A stretch of 64,000 nucleotides of DNA, taken from NCBI RefSeq assembly GCF_933775445.1, contig NC_065875.1, forward strand, positions 1,736,001 to 1,800,000. The letters are read 5' to 3'. Numbering within the stretch: position 1 is the first letter of the stretch; every line of letters begins with the position of its first letter. Below the pieces are notes generated by a model. It worked only from the letters and a program-made list of their open reading frames with translations. It was not told the DNA's origin and made no database searches. This document shows positions 35,967 through 47,127 of the stretch, piece by piece. Source of the DNA: Argentina anserina (Eukaryota; Streptophyta; Magnoliopsida; Rosales; Rosaceae). The position numbers and the translations under genes are program-made.

Positions 35967-38357
35967 TGGTCTTTTCAACATATTTGATATGGTTGGTATC
36001 TTAGATCTCTTCACGACTTCACCTGGTTTTAACTTACACCGTACTTCTAACGTTGGAAAGAGATAATTTACTGGGAAGTACAAGTGGGATAAACCCAACC
36101 CCACAAGGATGTATCAATATACTATATTGCACTTGTAGCCATTCCAAAGATAGATTACATGATTAACTTTGTAGATAAAAAAATGTGGAGTGAAATTCTT
36201 TCCATGGTCAGAATTTTTTCACATTTAAGTTAGTAAGGAACCTCCTCAGTTGCTGCCTTGCTACTGTCAGAGTTGTAAGTCGAATGAAAAGCGTGTCTGA
36301 AGATGAAACACATATCTACAACAGAATGGAGCACACATTAACATATGCAACAGTTCGTCATGTTAAATTTCAAACCCCAAAAACAAATGTTGATCTATTA
36401 TCTTTTGAATTGTGAGTACTCTCAATTATGCGTTGGAAGGTTGGGAGACCATTCAGCTAATATATGAGTTGTGGTCACTGGTTACCTGGGTTTTATTTTA
36501 TAGAAATTTTCTTTTTGGAAAGAAATAATCAAAGAATATTTTTCACATGTTAACTAGGTTTTTTATTTAAAAAAACACACACTAGGTTTTCTAGGATTGA
36601 CAAGCATTTTTCCGTCGGCGCTGTTTGACTAGGGTTTGAGACTTTGAGTTCCCCTAGGGTTTTTCCACTTCAATTGCTTGGAATATAAGAAAAAACACCC
36701 TCTTATAAATACCCACAGCAGTGACAGCACCCGCAGAATCGCAATAGGCACACACAAAGCTGCCAAGACATTAGGGTTCATCTTATTTCTTTATACAGAG
36801 AGATGACTGCTGAGAACAAGAGGGCTGTGAATATGTAACTCTCATCCCCTCACTGTCTCTACAGTCACTCTGTGTATAAAGTGATGCACTGAATCCCTCT
36901 GAAGTCTTCTGGTGGCGCTTAATATTCACCACTGCTTTGATCAGATCTCACTCCATTGTTGAAGTTACATAGGGTTGAATTCATGAACGCCTTGTGTTGG
37001 TGTTATTTGAATTGTACAATAATTTTTTTGTTCAGTGAATATGAGGGTTTTTTGTACGAGCTCTCATGTATAGATCTTATACATGTCCATGCCCTGGTTT
37101 CAGGCTATTCGGTTACGATTTCTAATGAAGTGATAGCAATGACAACATTATGGTAGAAAATTGACCTTTCAATGTAGTGTAGCGTGCCATGCATATTATC
37201 AAAACCATTGAAAGGATTGGGAAGACAAAGCAGGTCTTGTTGATCTTGTTATTATGCATCTAAAGAATAAAGATGCCTCTTGTGTTATTTGAGCTTTTTA
37301 ATTCTTGAGAGGAATTGATTATATTTCGTCCGTTGTTTCTGATGTACCATTGATACAATGAATTTACAATTTGAGGTGTAACATATTCGTTTTTGACATT
37401 GCTTCTACTTAGACATCTCTAATAAGATGACTTATAATTGTTAATTACTTAACAAATCATTACAAAGCAAGAGATGTTTGATGTTATATAGGTGAGATCA
37501 TATACAATTAGTAAGCAAGACGATTTTAGGCTGTATATCTCCTTCAAATGAATTCAATACCCGGGGAAGAACCATGCCATTGACATTAATGATGATTTAT
37601 TTATGTATCAAATTTAGGTCGAGCACTACTTGAATATACATAAATATCCTATTGAATAAAATTCAGTAGGAAAGAGATAACTATGTGATATTCGAATTTA
37701 GTGATCGAATCAAATGCTTTCATAGCTGCGAGGAAGAAGCTGGAATCGAGGAACAATGTCTTCATTTGCTTACGTACGCAACGAGGCAGCCTTAAGCAGT
37801 TCTGGTGAGCAATTGAGTAACTTGAAGAGAATCGGGGTGACAGCGAATGGGCATAGAAGCATGGGATTTGATCAGTATCAGTATCTGTACGGGAAATTGA
37901 TCAGTATATATGAACATGCACCAGATGAGTTCACAACAAGGACGCGTATGCTTCAGTCGAAAAATTTCACACAGCATTCAAAGTCGAGGTGTTACTCGCC
38001 GTCCTTCTTGTCTTGTTGATCTGGTACAACTGTACAAGTATGGAACGAATGCTTCAATATATTCATTTTTTTTTTCTGATAATGGTTTGTAAGCAGCCGG
38101 TATGACGGTTCCATCATGACCCTTTCTGATAGTTTATTTTTAATTTTATGTGATATAATTAACTTCGGTATTTTTCAGATGCATTCTAAATCCATAGACT
38201 AATCGCGGGTTAGAGATCATGTTGTTTCCTCACCCCTGATCATATTTTCGGATTTAAACTCCAATTAACATTGGTGTCTTTTGAAGCTGAGTACTGGGTT
38301 AGTAACCAAGGCTCTTACCAACCCGATACGGTTAAATAATATACATTAATTAGCATA
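35967..38357. other. Intergenic between CWF19L2 and Copia element
   Basis: The first part should be the CWF19L2 3'UTR. A telo-box-rich promoter-like segment (AGGGTTT at about 36632 and 36656, TATAAATA at about 36705) leads to a short frame, MTAENKRAVNM, at about 36803. A similar arrangement lies at 44.69-45.0 kb. An 87-residue frame at 37756-38019 (FDQYQYLYGKLISIYEHAPD) has no recognised family. No confident gene. Confidence 0.4.
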
Positions 38358-38362
38358 CACAT

Positions 38363-38821
38363 TGTTAATATTTAGTATCTCACGCAGAACAATACTGCAA
38401 TTGGTAAAGACTAAGAATACAAAAGGCACAAGAGAGAAAATAACTAACATTGAAAGAGAAAGCAACAATGACAGAACATGGAATTTAAACTAGTGAATGA
38501 AACAATATGGAAGAGCCTAGAGAACTGAATGAGATGTGAACACGTAGAGAGAAAGTAGACGGTTCAGATTAGTTTAGGTAGCAAGAATATTGCAAGGAAG
38601 ATCACTTCAGTATAGGCAGTATAGGCAGAGTTGTTGCTAGGGTGGCAAAGACATGCTACTCACAAAGCTCGAAGCAAACCCCACTCTCTCTGTGCTCTGC
38701 ATGGTCTTGTAGTTCTCTGCTTATTTTAGCCTTACCTTTCACATCTTCTTTGTTCATGTTAGACTTAGCTCCACTCACATCATTTTTTATCATGTTGCAA
38801 TTTCCATCTTTTCCCTTAACA
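38363..38821 (-). repeat. Copia 3' LTR (459 bp)
   Basis: Nearly identical in order to the other LTR at 43989-44485. It lacks a block of about 48 bp present there (about 44090-44140) and has a 10-bp local duplication of AGTATAGGC. The different length (459 against 497) reflects these indels after insertion. Confidence 0.95.
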
Positions 38822-38855
38822 TCCCCCCTCAAACTAGTGGGAGGTGTACCCAACA

Positions 38856-41800
38856 CTAGGTTGCAACAGAGATACCGGAATTGAGACGAGCCAAGGCCCT
38901 TGGTGAATATATCAGCAAATTGGTCCATAGATGGGACAAATTTTGCAGTGTTAACTCTCCTCGAATCACCTTTTCTCTCGTAAAGTGAACATTAGTTTCC
39001 ACATGCTTGCATCTAGACTTGTAGATGGGGTTTGAAGCTAGAGCCAAAGCTGATACATTATCGCCATAGAGCACAGGAGCATGAGGAAGAGTGATGGCTA
39101 TATCTTGAAGAAGATGTCTGATCCAGAAAATTTCAGAGGCAGTGTTTGCCATAGCTCTGTATTCGGCTTCTGTGGAGGACCTTGACACTGAGTGTTGTTT
39201 CTTAGAGCACCATGATATGGGACAATTACCAAGATAGATAACAAATCCGGTAGTGGAGCGTCGATCATTCGGATCCCCTGCCCAATCAACATCAGAGAAG
39301 TCACGAAGCTCGAGTGGTGCTGACCGATATGTTAAGCCATAGTCTGTGGTGCCAAGAAGGTATTTAAGAATTCTTTTTGACTGCTGCATAGTGAGCTACT
39401 GTAGGAGCTTGCATAAATTGGCACACTGTGTTCACACTATATGCTATGTTTGGTCTAATAAAGGTGAGGTACTGGAGGCAACCAACAACACTTCTATAAT
39501 GTGTCACATCATCATATAGAGGCCCATCATCTCTTAGTAGCTTGGCGTAGGGGAGACAAGGAGTGGGACAAGTTTTGGACTCCAACATGCCAGCTTTTTT
39601 CAAAACCTCTTTCGCATACTTAGATTGTGATACAAAGAGACCACCAGAAGGTAAGTATTCGATTTGTAACCCCAATGTAATAGCCCCAAATCTTTTATTT
39701 CAAACTCATGAAGCAGAGCATCTTTAACTTTCTAAATTTCTAGCTCACAGTTACCAGTCAAGATTATATCATCCACATATAGAAGCAGATAAATCATGGT
39801 GTTGCCAAAAGACTTAATGAACAAAGAAGGGTCAGAGTGACAATTTCGAAAACCAATAGAAGGAAGGTAAGATGTAAACCTCTCGTTCCAAGCGCGAGGA
39901 ACTTGTTTGAGACCATAAATGGACTTGACTAATCTGCACACATAATTGGGACGAGCAAGATCTTCAAATCCATGAGGCTGACTCATGTACACCTCTTCTT
40001 TGAGAACACCATGGAGAAAAGCATTATTCACATCCATTTGATGCAATTTCCAATTAAACTGTGCTGCAAGGGCAAGAAATAATCTCACAGTTATGTGCCT
40101 CACCACTGGACTATAAGTTTCATCATAGTCAATGCCTGCTTCTTGGCTGAACCCCCTGGCAACAAGTTTAGCCTTATGTCGTGTGATGGAACCATTTGAG
40201 TTTTTCTTCTGTTTGAAGATCCATTTGCAGCTTACAACATTGTTCCCAGCTTGAGGAGGGACAAGATACCATGTCTTCTTATCCGCGAGGGCATCAATCT
40301 CACTTTGCATAACACTTTTCCATTCAGGAACTTGCATGGCTTGCTTGTATGTGTGGGGCTCATCATATGGAGACAGTTTGATAGCTGCATTGCATGCATA
40401 GAATACCTTCTTTTTATATATCCCATGTTTGCTTCTTGTCATCATGGGATGGTCATTTTCATTGACATTTGACATAGGAACATAAGAGCCAATCTTGTCA
40501 AACAAGGCAGAGCTAGGAGCAGCAATGTCAATATTAACATCAGACAAAGGTATGTATGACTCATCAACATATGACACATGAGGAACATTGGCAATCATAT
40601 TTTCTGTGCAAGTAGATGAGTGGTCAATAACCAATGGATTATCAAGGGCATCACCACAATGGTAATAAGAAACCGAGTCACACGGCAAGGCTGAATTGGT
40701 GGGAGACCCTACTTCATGTGCAGACATAGTTGAATTTTCAGATTGTAAAAGAGTACCTCTGACATTTGGATCACCATGACAAGATGAGGGAGGAGATACA
40801 TCACTTGTAGACTCATGAGCATGTCTAGCAGGAACTTCATTGGCGGAGGGTGCCTGGACAAGGTGAGGTGCTGTTGGAGAGTGTGACACTGCTAAAGGGT
40901 ATATGCAATCCACATGGAGAGGACATTGATTGAGAGAATTCCTCAGAGAGATCAGTGACATGTCTTGCCATATTCTTGTAGTAGAAGCTACTTTCATCAA
41001 AGATAACATGTCTAGAAATTATTGTTTTCCTTGTCACCGGATTGAAGCAAATGAATCCCTTATATCCCAAAGCAAACCCAAGAAACACACAAGGGGATGT
41101 CTTAGGCTGTAATTTGTTAGAGTTGTATTGTTTCATGAGTGGGTAGCAGGTGGAGCCAAACACTCTGATGTGATCTATAGGAGGGGTTTTGTGGAATAAT
41201 GCTTCATATGGGGATAACATGGACAATGTGATGCATGGCATTCTGTTTATTAAATAGACAGAGGCAGCACAAGCATGATACCAAAAGTTAAGGGGCATGA
41301 AGGCATTGTTTAAAAGGGTTATGGCTGTTTAACAATGTGTCTATTCTTTCTCTCTGCTAAGCCATTTTGTTGTGGGGTATAAGGACATGACAACTGATGC
41401 ACAATTCCATTCTTAGCAAGAAAGTCCTTGAAATGATTACTAGTAAACTCACCCCCTCCATCACTTTGAAATATCTTAACAGAGGCAGAGTACTGATTAT
41501 GAATAAAAGCACAAAAAGTTTGGAACAAAGGAAAAGCTTCTCTTTTATTTCTCAATGGAAAAATCCATGTGTATCTTGTACATTCATCAATCAAAGTCAT
41601 GTAATATTTGTATCCCTCAAGTGACAACACAGGAGATGACCCCCAAAGATCTGAATGGATGACTTCAAAGGGTGTTACAGATTTTTCAGAGGCCATGGGA
41701 AAAGACAACTTGTGGGATTTACCAGCTAGACAAGAATCACACACAGATTTGCATTGATAAGAGGCTACAACTATTTTAGACTTGTTCAACATACTAGACA

Positions 41801-43809
41801 TTATCTGATTTGAGGGATGACCTAATCTTTGGTGCCACAAAGAGTGGGAAACCTTATTACCGAGGAAAGCAGTAGAAACATCTAAAATATGTAGACATTT
41901 TCTGGCAACTTTGATTGGAATTGGGTACAGGCCCTTGTCACACACTCCTTCATACAACACTCTTCCTGTCACCTTGTCCTGTATCAAAAACTCAAAGGCA
42001 TCAAATATCATTCTCACACAGTTATATTTGCACAAATTATAAACAAATAACAGATTTGCAGCAAGATTAGGCACATAAAGAATATTTTGCAAACTAAGTG
42101 AGCCTTGATTAGTAACAATAGAATTAGAACCCTTTTTCTCAATACTCAAGCTTGCACCATTACCGATCTGGACAGAGTCACAAGAGTTGTATGAGGTCAC
42201 GTTCTGTATCTGGTGGATATCTGAAGTCATGTGGTTGGTAGCCCCTGAATCAACAATCCACATCTCATTACCAGAGTCACCACGGGCAAGAAAGGCTGAG
42301 TTTGAGTTCTATTGGTTCTGGTTTGAGTTTCTGTATCTGCAAAACTTTGTAATATGACAACTTTTCTTGCAAATCTGACATACCACAGTAGAGCTTGAAG
42401 CTTCACCTTGCTGGGTGTTTCTTTGGCGGAAAGTGTAAGCACTGTGACCCGACCTGTCACAGATCTGATAGATTCCAAACTCATTTGCATAGTTTCCACC
42501 ATTGAACCTTGGCCTTCAGTTGTTGTTTCCCCTGTAGTTATTGTTCCTTTGATTGTTGCTTGGGAACCGAGGATATTCATCATCATTACTATTGTTATGC
42601 TGCTGGCTGGAGCCACCATTGGAGAATTATTGAGACCCATTTGGTTGAGGCTGAGAGCTATTGTTGTTGGTGTGAGCCACAAAACCAGTTGAAACAACAG
42701 AGTTGGTAGGTGGTGAGACAAAGCTAGTGGTAGCTTGAGCTCCTTGTGTTATAAATGGAGATTGAGTGAAGGAAGGTCCACATGACATGGAGGAGTTGGA
42801 CTGACCAGAATAGATCATGTCAGAGATTTGACTCATATTGTTCCCATTACTGAAAGGGTGAGTTGAGAATCCAGTGTTTGGGTATACAATGTTTGGACAT
42901 GCAAATAGTGCTCCAGGAGTATTAGTTGCATTCATGTAGCTCAGGGAATTTGAAGCAACTGAGGGGTTCACAAAATTTGTGGTGGCAGGGATGGCAAAGT
43001 TGGTAGTGACCGGAAGAGAGTGAGTAATTGAGTGATTTAGAGTGTTAGAGTGATTGAAAAAAGGTGGGTAGAGAAGAGGGTGGCGCACAATTTGTAGTCC
43101 ATGGTAAGTTGGTGTTGAAAATGGTGTTCCCATTCAGCATAGGTTGAGCACCATGGTTTGCATACATAGCAGACAACTAAGACAAGGGAAAAGGCTTTTG
43201 TTCCAGCTCAATCTCAGTTTCAGCAGACAACAACAAAGAATGCACTTCCTCTAGGCTAATATTTGCCTTACCCCTAATGATTTGTCTTGTGTGACCATAC
43301 TCACTGGGAAAACCAGCAAGGATAAGGACCTTAACATCCTGATCAGACATTCCAACATCTAAGATAGCCAATTTATCTCTTACAGACTTAAATCTCAGCA
43401 AGTATTTCTCAATATTATCACCTCACTTCTGAATGTTTTAGAGAGTAGATTTCAGTTGCATAATATGAGCTTCAGACACTGGGGCGTATCTGTGCCTCAA
43501 GGTGAGCCAAACATCCATGGCAGAGCCACATCCAATAATAAGATAAAGAGGTTTAGCTGTGAGAGTATTGCTAAGCAGGGAAATAAGAAAACTATCATGC
43601 TCAAGCCACTGTTCTCGAGCTACAGTATTGTCAGTTTTTGTGCCATCTTCAGCAACCAACACAGGGGGAGGACATGGATGTGTGCCATCAACAAATTTGA
43701 GCAAGTTATGTCCCCTCAAATGGTGTTGCATTTGGAAAAGCCAACCAGGGTAATTGTTTTCATCCAAACGGACTAAAACAACATTGCAAGATTGTGTTGA
43801 AAAAGCCAT
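38856..43809 (-). pseudogene. Copia gag-pol, frameshifted
   Basis: Starts at ATG 43809 (MAFSTQSCNVVLVRLDENNY), a Copia gag N-terminus. A CX2CX4HX4C zinc knuckle (CQICKKSCHITKFC) is at 42380-42339. The integrase region includes the pre-integrase motif LWHQRLGHPS and a core around FQSDGGGEFTS. Reverse transcriptase has an intact YVDDIILTG near 39.76 kb and QMDVNNAFLHG. RNase H has STEAEYRAMA near 39.2 kb. At least four frame changes and several in-frame stops interrupt it (for example about 43402-43437, 43135-43177, 41298 and 39680-39730), so it cannot make a working polyprotein. Confidence 0.92.
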
Positions 43810-43976
43810 GAGTGCAAATATGGTTCATATTGATATTGAGAATTGGTAATTATATTGATGTTTGGAAAATCATGACTTGATATTTTGAAAAGAATGATTT
43901 TACTGATTTTGAAAAACTGGTAATTTTACGAGATTTGCAATGGAAGTGTGAAATTACAATGGTCAGACCCCCATGG

Positions 43977-43988
43977 GCTCTGATACCA
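43977..43988 (-). other. Primer-binding site (tRNA-iMet)
   Basis: TGGTATCAGAGC on the minus strand, immediately adjoining the 5' LTR, the standard plant initiator-Met primer site. Confidence 0.95.
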
Positions 43989-44485
43989 TGTTAATATTTG
44001 GTATCTCACACAGAACAATACTGCAATTGGTAAAGACTAAGAATACAAAAGGCACAAGAGAGAAAACAACTAACGTTGAAAGAGAAAGCTCATAGAGCAA
44101 ATAATAATGATGTTGATAAGTTTACACTATGTTTTCAACAATGACAGAACATGGTATTTAAACTAATGAATGAAACAATGTGGAAGAGCCTAGAGAACTG
44201 AATGAGATGTGAACACGTAGAGAGAAAGTAGACGGTTCAGATTAGTTTAGGTAGCAAGAATATTGCTAGGAAGATCCCTTCAGTATAGGCAGAGTTATTG
44301 ATAGGGTGGCAGAGACATGTTGCTCACAAGACTCGAAGCAAACCCCACTCTTTTTGTACTATGCATGGTCTTGTAGTTCTCTGCTTATTTTAGCCTTACC
44401 TTTCACATCTTCTTTGTTCACGTTAGACTTAGCTCCACTCACATCATTTTTTATCATGTTGCAATTTCCATCTTTTCCCTTAACA
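43989..44485 (-). repeat. Copia 5' LTR (497 bp)
   Basis: Partner of the LTR at 38363-38821, with TG...CA ends. It contains an additional block of about 48 bp (near 44090-44140) that the other copy lacks. Confidence 0.95.
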
Positions 44486-44490
44486 CACAT

Positions 44491-46598
44491 AATGTAATTG
44501 AAGAAAAAACTAAGAATTGATCGGCAAGAAGTAAGTGAAGTGACTTTGAGTGTCCGCCGACGAATCAGAAAATACACTTCTGTCAGACTCAGACGACTCA
44601 GACCCCTTGACCACAATAATAAAGGCGAAATATGCATTCCCAAGCCCAGGTCTTCTGGGCTTTGGTCCGTACTATTTAATTAGTGTCATTCATCTCGTTG
44701 CGTTAGGGTTTTGTATTTGACACAAACACGTCACCTTTATTCTACCTCTATATAAAGTTGTAAACACCACAACCTTCACCCCATAGAAGACATCACCCTC
44801 TCTAGCCTTTCCTCCTCAGCGCCGTTTTCATGCCCTTTTATGGGTTTTATGAACTAAACCCTCAGATTCTTCATTCACGCCCTTAGATCTATCCGGCGTT
44901 GTTGCTCAGTAAACGGGAAATATAAACGATTCATCCCATTTGTCCATACAATGAGATGACTGTTGAAGAGGAACAGGGTTAGCTAGGGAAAAGGTCTCTC
45001 CCACATTCTTTCTCGAAGTTCAGTCTCTCTTTGTGTAAACAAATGTATTGGATCTGTTTATGCACTGTGTTTATGAAAGCTCTATCTTTAAGCTGTGATT
45101 TTGGTATCTGTTCGACCTTTGTTTTGTGGTTTATTTCTTGACTGCTGGTTTCAGATTTGTGTTCGTGGTGCTATGTATATCTGATATACTTAATTAGTCC
45201 TGTTGTGCATGGGTATGCTGTTTCGACCATCTCAATCGGTTCGTAGTATATCGATCGATGTGTTGGATTATTCGTGAATAGGTGATGGTTGATACTGGGT
45301 TTTGTATATGTATCTAGTTTTACGTGCTAATGTAAGATGACTCTATGTGTAGAGGATGCATGTGTCTTTATGAGTTCAGTTTTCAGATCTTTTGGTCGGA
45401 CTTGATGAGTTAATCTACTATACAACAATATATAGTATATGTATTTGACGGTTCATAATGAATATTATTTTTAATCTCACTTATAAAATAATATCGACTC
45501 TGTATATTATAATTTTCCGGACTTGATCATTCATGGGGATTGTATACAATATATTAAAGAAGTTTTATCAGGTTCATAGTACATTAGTGTGATATGGTGT
45601 CCTTGTCTGTTTTGTAAAAATATTGTTGAATTTGGAAGTGATGACTATTTCCCCAGATGATCGAAGCTGAAATAACTGAGCTATTACATCTCTGTTACAC
45701 AGAGATACCAAGCCAGGTGTTTCTGATCCATCTTCAACAATATTTGTAGATTGGTCTGTGTTTTTATTGTTTGAATCGTTATATATATGCTGTGTGACCC
45801 GACGAATTTGTAATCTTATATATCTATGCAGAGGTAAGAATATCGATAAGTAGGGTTATAATTGCAGAAGTGAACTACTATCTCCCAAGCAGATAAGCTT
45901 TAACTAGTGAACCTAAATGTAAGTATGATAGTTTTGCTTTGCGAAACGAAGTGTCTTGATCTCTGGCTTCTGGCCATAGCCACGAAGATTAAGTATGACA
46001 CTGCAATGACTTGACCAGAAAATACTCGGGATATATAATTGCATCCAGAGTTGATTCGTGTATATATTTGAAGTTCTGATTAAGAAATCATGTACTGTAT
46101 TCTTGTTCAATCTTCACAACTTCGGTTATGACTTGGTTTTCTTGTGCCGTTGTGCGTACTGTATACCTCACTAATCTAGAGGCACGCACTCATCAAATCT
46201 TGTACTGTGACGTATTTGAATTCGTATTAACATCGAATATCCGACCTTCAATTGGTTTTGGTTATCACTTGCCATTTGAGCTGTGCCATGATTGCTAGGA
46301 AGCTTCGTGTCATATCTTCGTACACTTCGGATGACACTCCAATAATCACCGAACTTGTTTGTCAAGACCTTCAATAAATTTGACATGTCTTGCTACATCT
46401 CATCATGTGATGAATCATATAGAGATAGGCATCAATCGGTATGGTTTGTACATATCTGTTTGCCAACGCAATACACCCAAAAGTCAGTAACACCCAACGA
46501 TGCAATTAAAGACATCCCATACGTACAGTCCTACTATAAATTCGACTCTTTTTAGCTGATGAACATCACAGTTCCACAACCAACACGATAAGGGGATC
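44491..46598. other. Intergenic, promoter-like segment and no confirmed gene
   Basis: At 44.69-44.77 kb a telo-box (TTAGGGTTTT) and TATATAAAG precede a leader and a short frame, MTVEEEQG, at about 44955. This mirrors the 36.6-36.85 kb segment (shared GAGATGACTG then TTGA or CTGA). No downstream exon was recognised. The last 100 bases hold the inhibitor-gene promoter with ACTATAAATTC at about 46532. Confidence 0.4.
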
Positions 46599-46628
46599 AT
46601 GAACATCGAAGGATGTCGAGCTGTCTAG
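46599..46628 (+). promoter_or_regulatory. Upstream ATG/uORF overlapping the PIN1-a start
   Basis: ATG at 46599 opens a nine-codon frame (MNIEGCRAV) that ends in TAG at 46626-46628, overlapping the inhibitor ATG at 46613 in another frame. If the transcript includes it, ribosomes must leak past or reinitiate to make the inhibitor. Confidence 0.5.
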
Positions 46629-46822
46629 GTAAGAATTCATGGCCTGAGCTCCTCGGAGCTAAGGGAAGGGAGGCAGAGCGAAAAATTGAGAGCGAGAATG
46701 ATCTAGTCGAGGCCGTCACTGTGAAAGAAGGATCACTTGTCATTCAAGACTTCCGGTGTAATAGGGTTTGGATTTGGGTCGATAAACATGGCACTGTCAC
46801 CAGAGTTCCTACAATTGGCTGA
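46613..46822 (+). CDS. Potato inhibitor I family serine protease inhibitor (PIN1-a)
   Basis: Intact single-exon frame of 69 residues beginning MSSCLGKNSWPELLGAKG. Family I13 hallmarks: WPELLG near the N-terminus, the loop segment SLVIQDFRCNRVWIWVD and the C-terminal TVTRVPTIG. By alignment with eglin-type members the reactive bond is Gln45-Asp46, an uncommon P1 residue, and the loop-supporting Arg48 and Arg51 are present. Cys4 and Cys49 could form the single disulfide seen in many plant members. It has no signal peptide. Family role: defence inhibitors of chymotrypsin- or subtilisin-like proteases; the target is not known here. The related gene at 58485 has an intron after codon 7 that this copy lacks. 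It lies between the Copia and Gypsy elements. Confidence 0.82.
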   Translation: MSSCLGKNSWPELLGAKGREAERKIESENDLVEAVTVKEGSLVIQDFRCNRVWIWVDKHGTVTRVPTIG

Positions 46823-47127
46823 GTTTAGGGGCTAAAAGGTTGCCAAGTTTGCTCAACTAAATCAAATAAGGAGATGTAGATCTCCATGCTTTGTACTTAT
46901 AGAATAAGAATGGCAGCAAAATTTTGGTTCTGATGCCATTCAATCATGAAGAAACTAAATTATGTTGTCTGTGGTAAAAAGTTAAGCTAAATTTCATTTT
47001 CTAGCTGGTTAAGTATGGTGAATGATATAATGCATGTCCACTCCGGTCTTTGCTCTTCTTCTCCCTCTTCCTTCTTTTCTCTGTACGAGTTTTCCTTCGC
47101 CTTGGTTAAAAGGCTATCAGCAAAGAA
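46823..47127. other. PIN1-a downstream flank
   Basis: Presumed 3'UTR and spacer up to the Gypsy element. The last five bases, AAGAA (47123-47127), are the likely target site. Confidence 0.5.

Larger units (their letters stand above)
38363..44485 (-). mobile_element. Ty1/Copia LTR retrotransposon, full-length, inactive
   Basis: An exact 5-bp target duplication CACAT (38358-38362 and 44486-44490) flanks two LTRs with TGTTAA...TTAACA ends (38363-38821 and 43989-44485). Reading on the minus strand, the primer-binding site TGGTATCAGAGC (43988-43977) matches initiator-Met tRNA, and a polypurine tract (38834-38822) precedes the 3' LTR. The interior encodes gag, zinc knuckle, integrase, reverse transcriptase and RNase H in Copia order, but the frame is broken repeatedly. 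Length 6123 bp. Confidence 0.97.

Noticed and set aside
36780..36960. Box C/D snoRNA gene
   Set aside because: Telo-box and TATA would suit it, and CTGA words exist, but no proper C box paired with D box and terminal stem could be drawn.
37756..38019. 87-residue protein-coding gene
   Set aside because: It reads somewhat protein-like but has no family, no upstream exon found and no codon bias; left as intergenic.
42227..42721. 164-residue frame in Copia gag region
   Set aside because: It is in a different register from the zinc knuckle and the flanking gag/integrase pieces, so it is a shadow.
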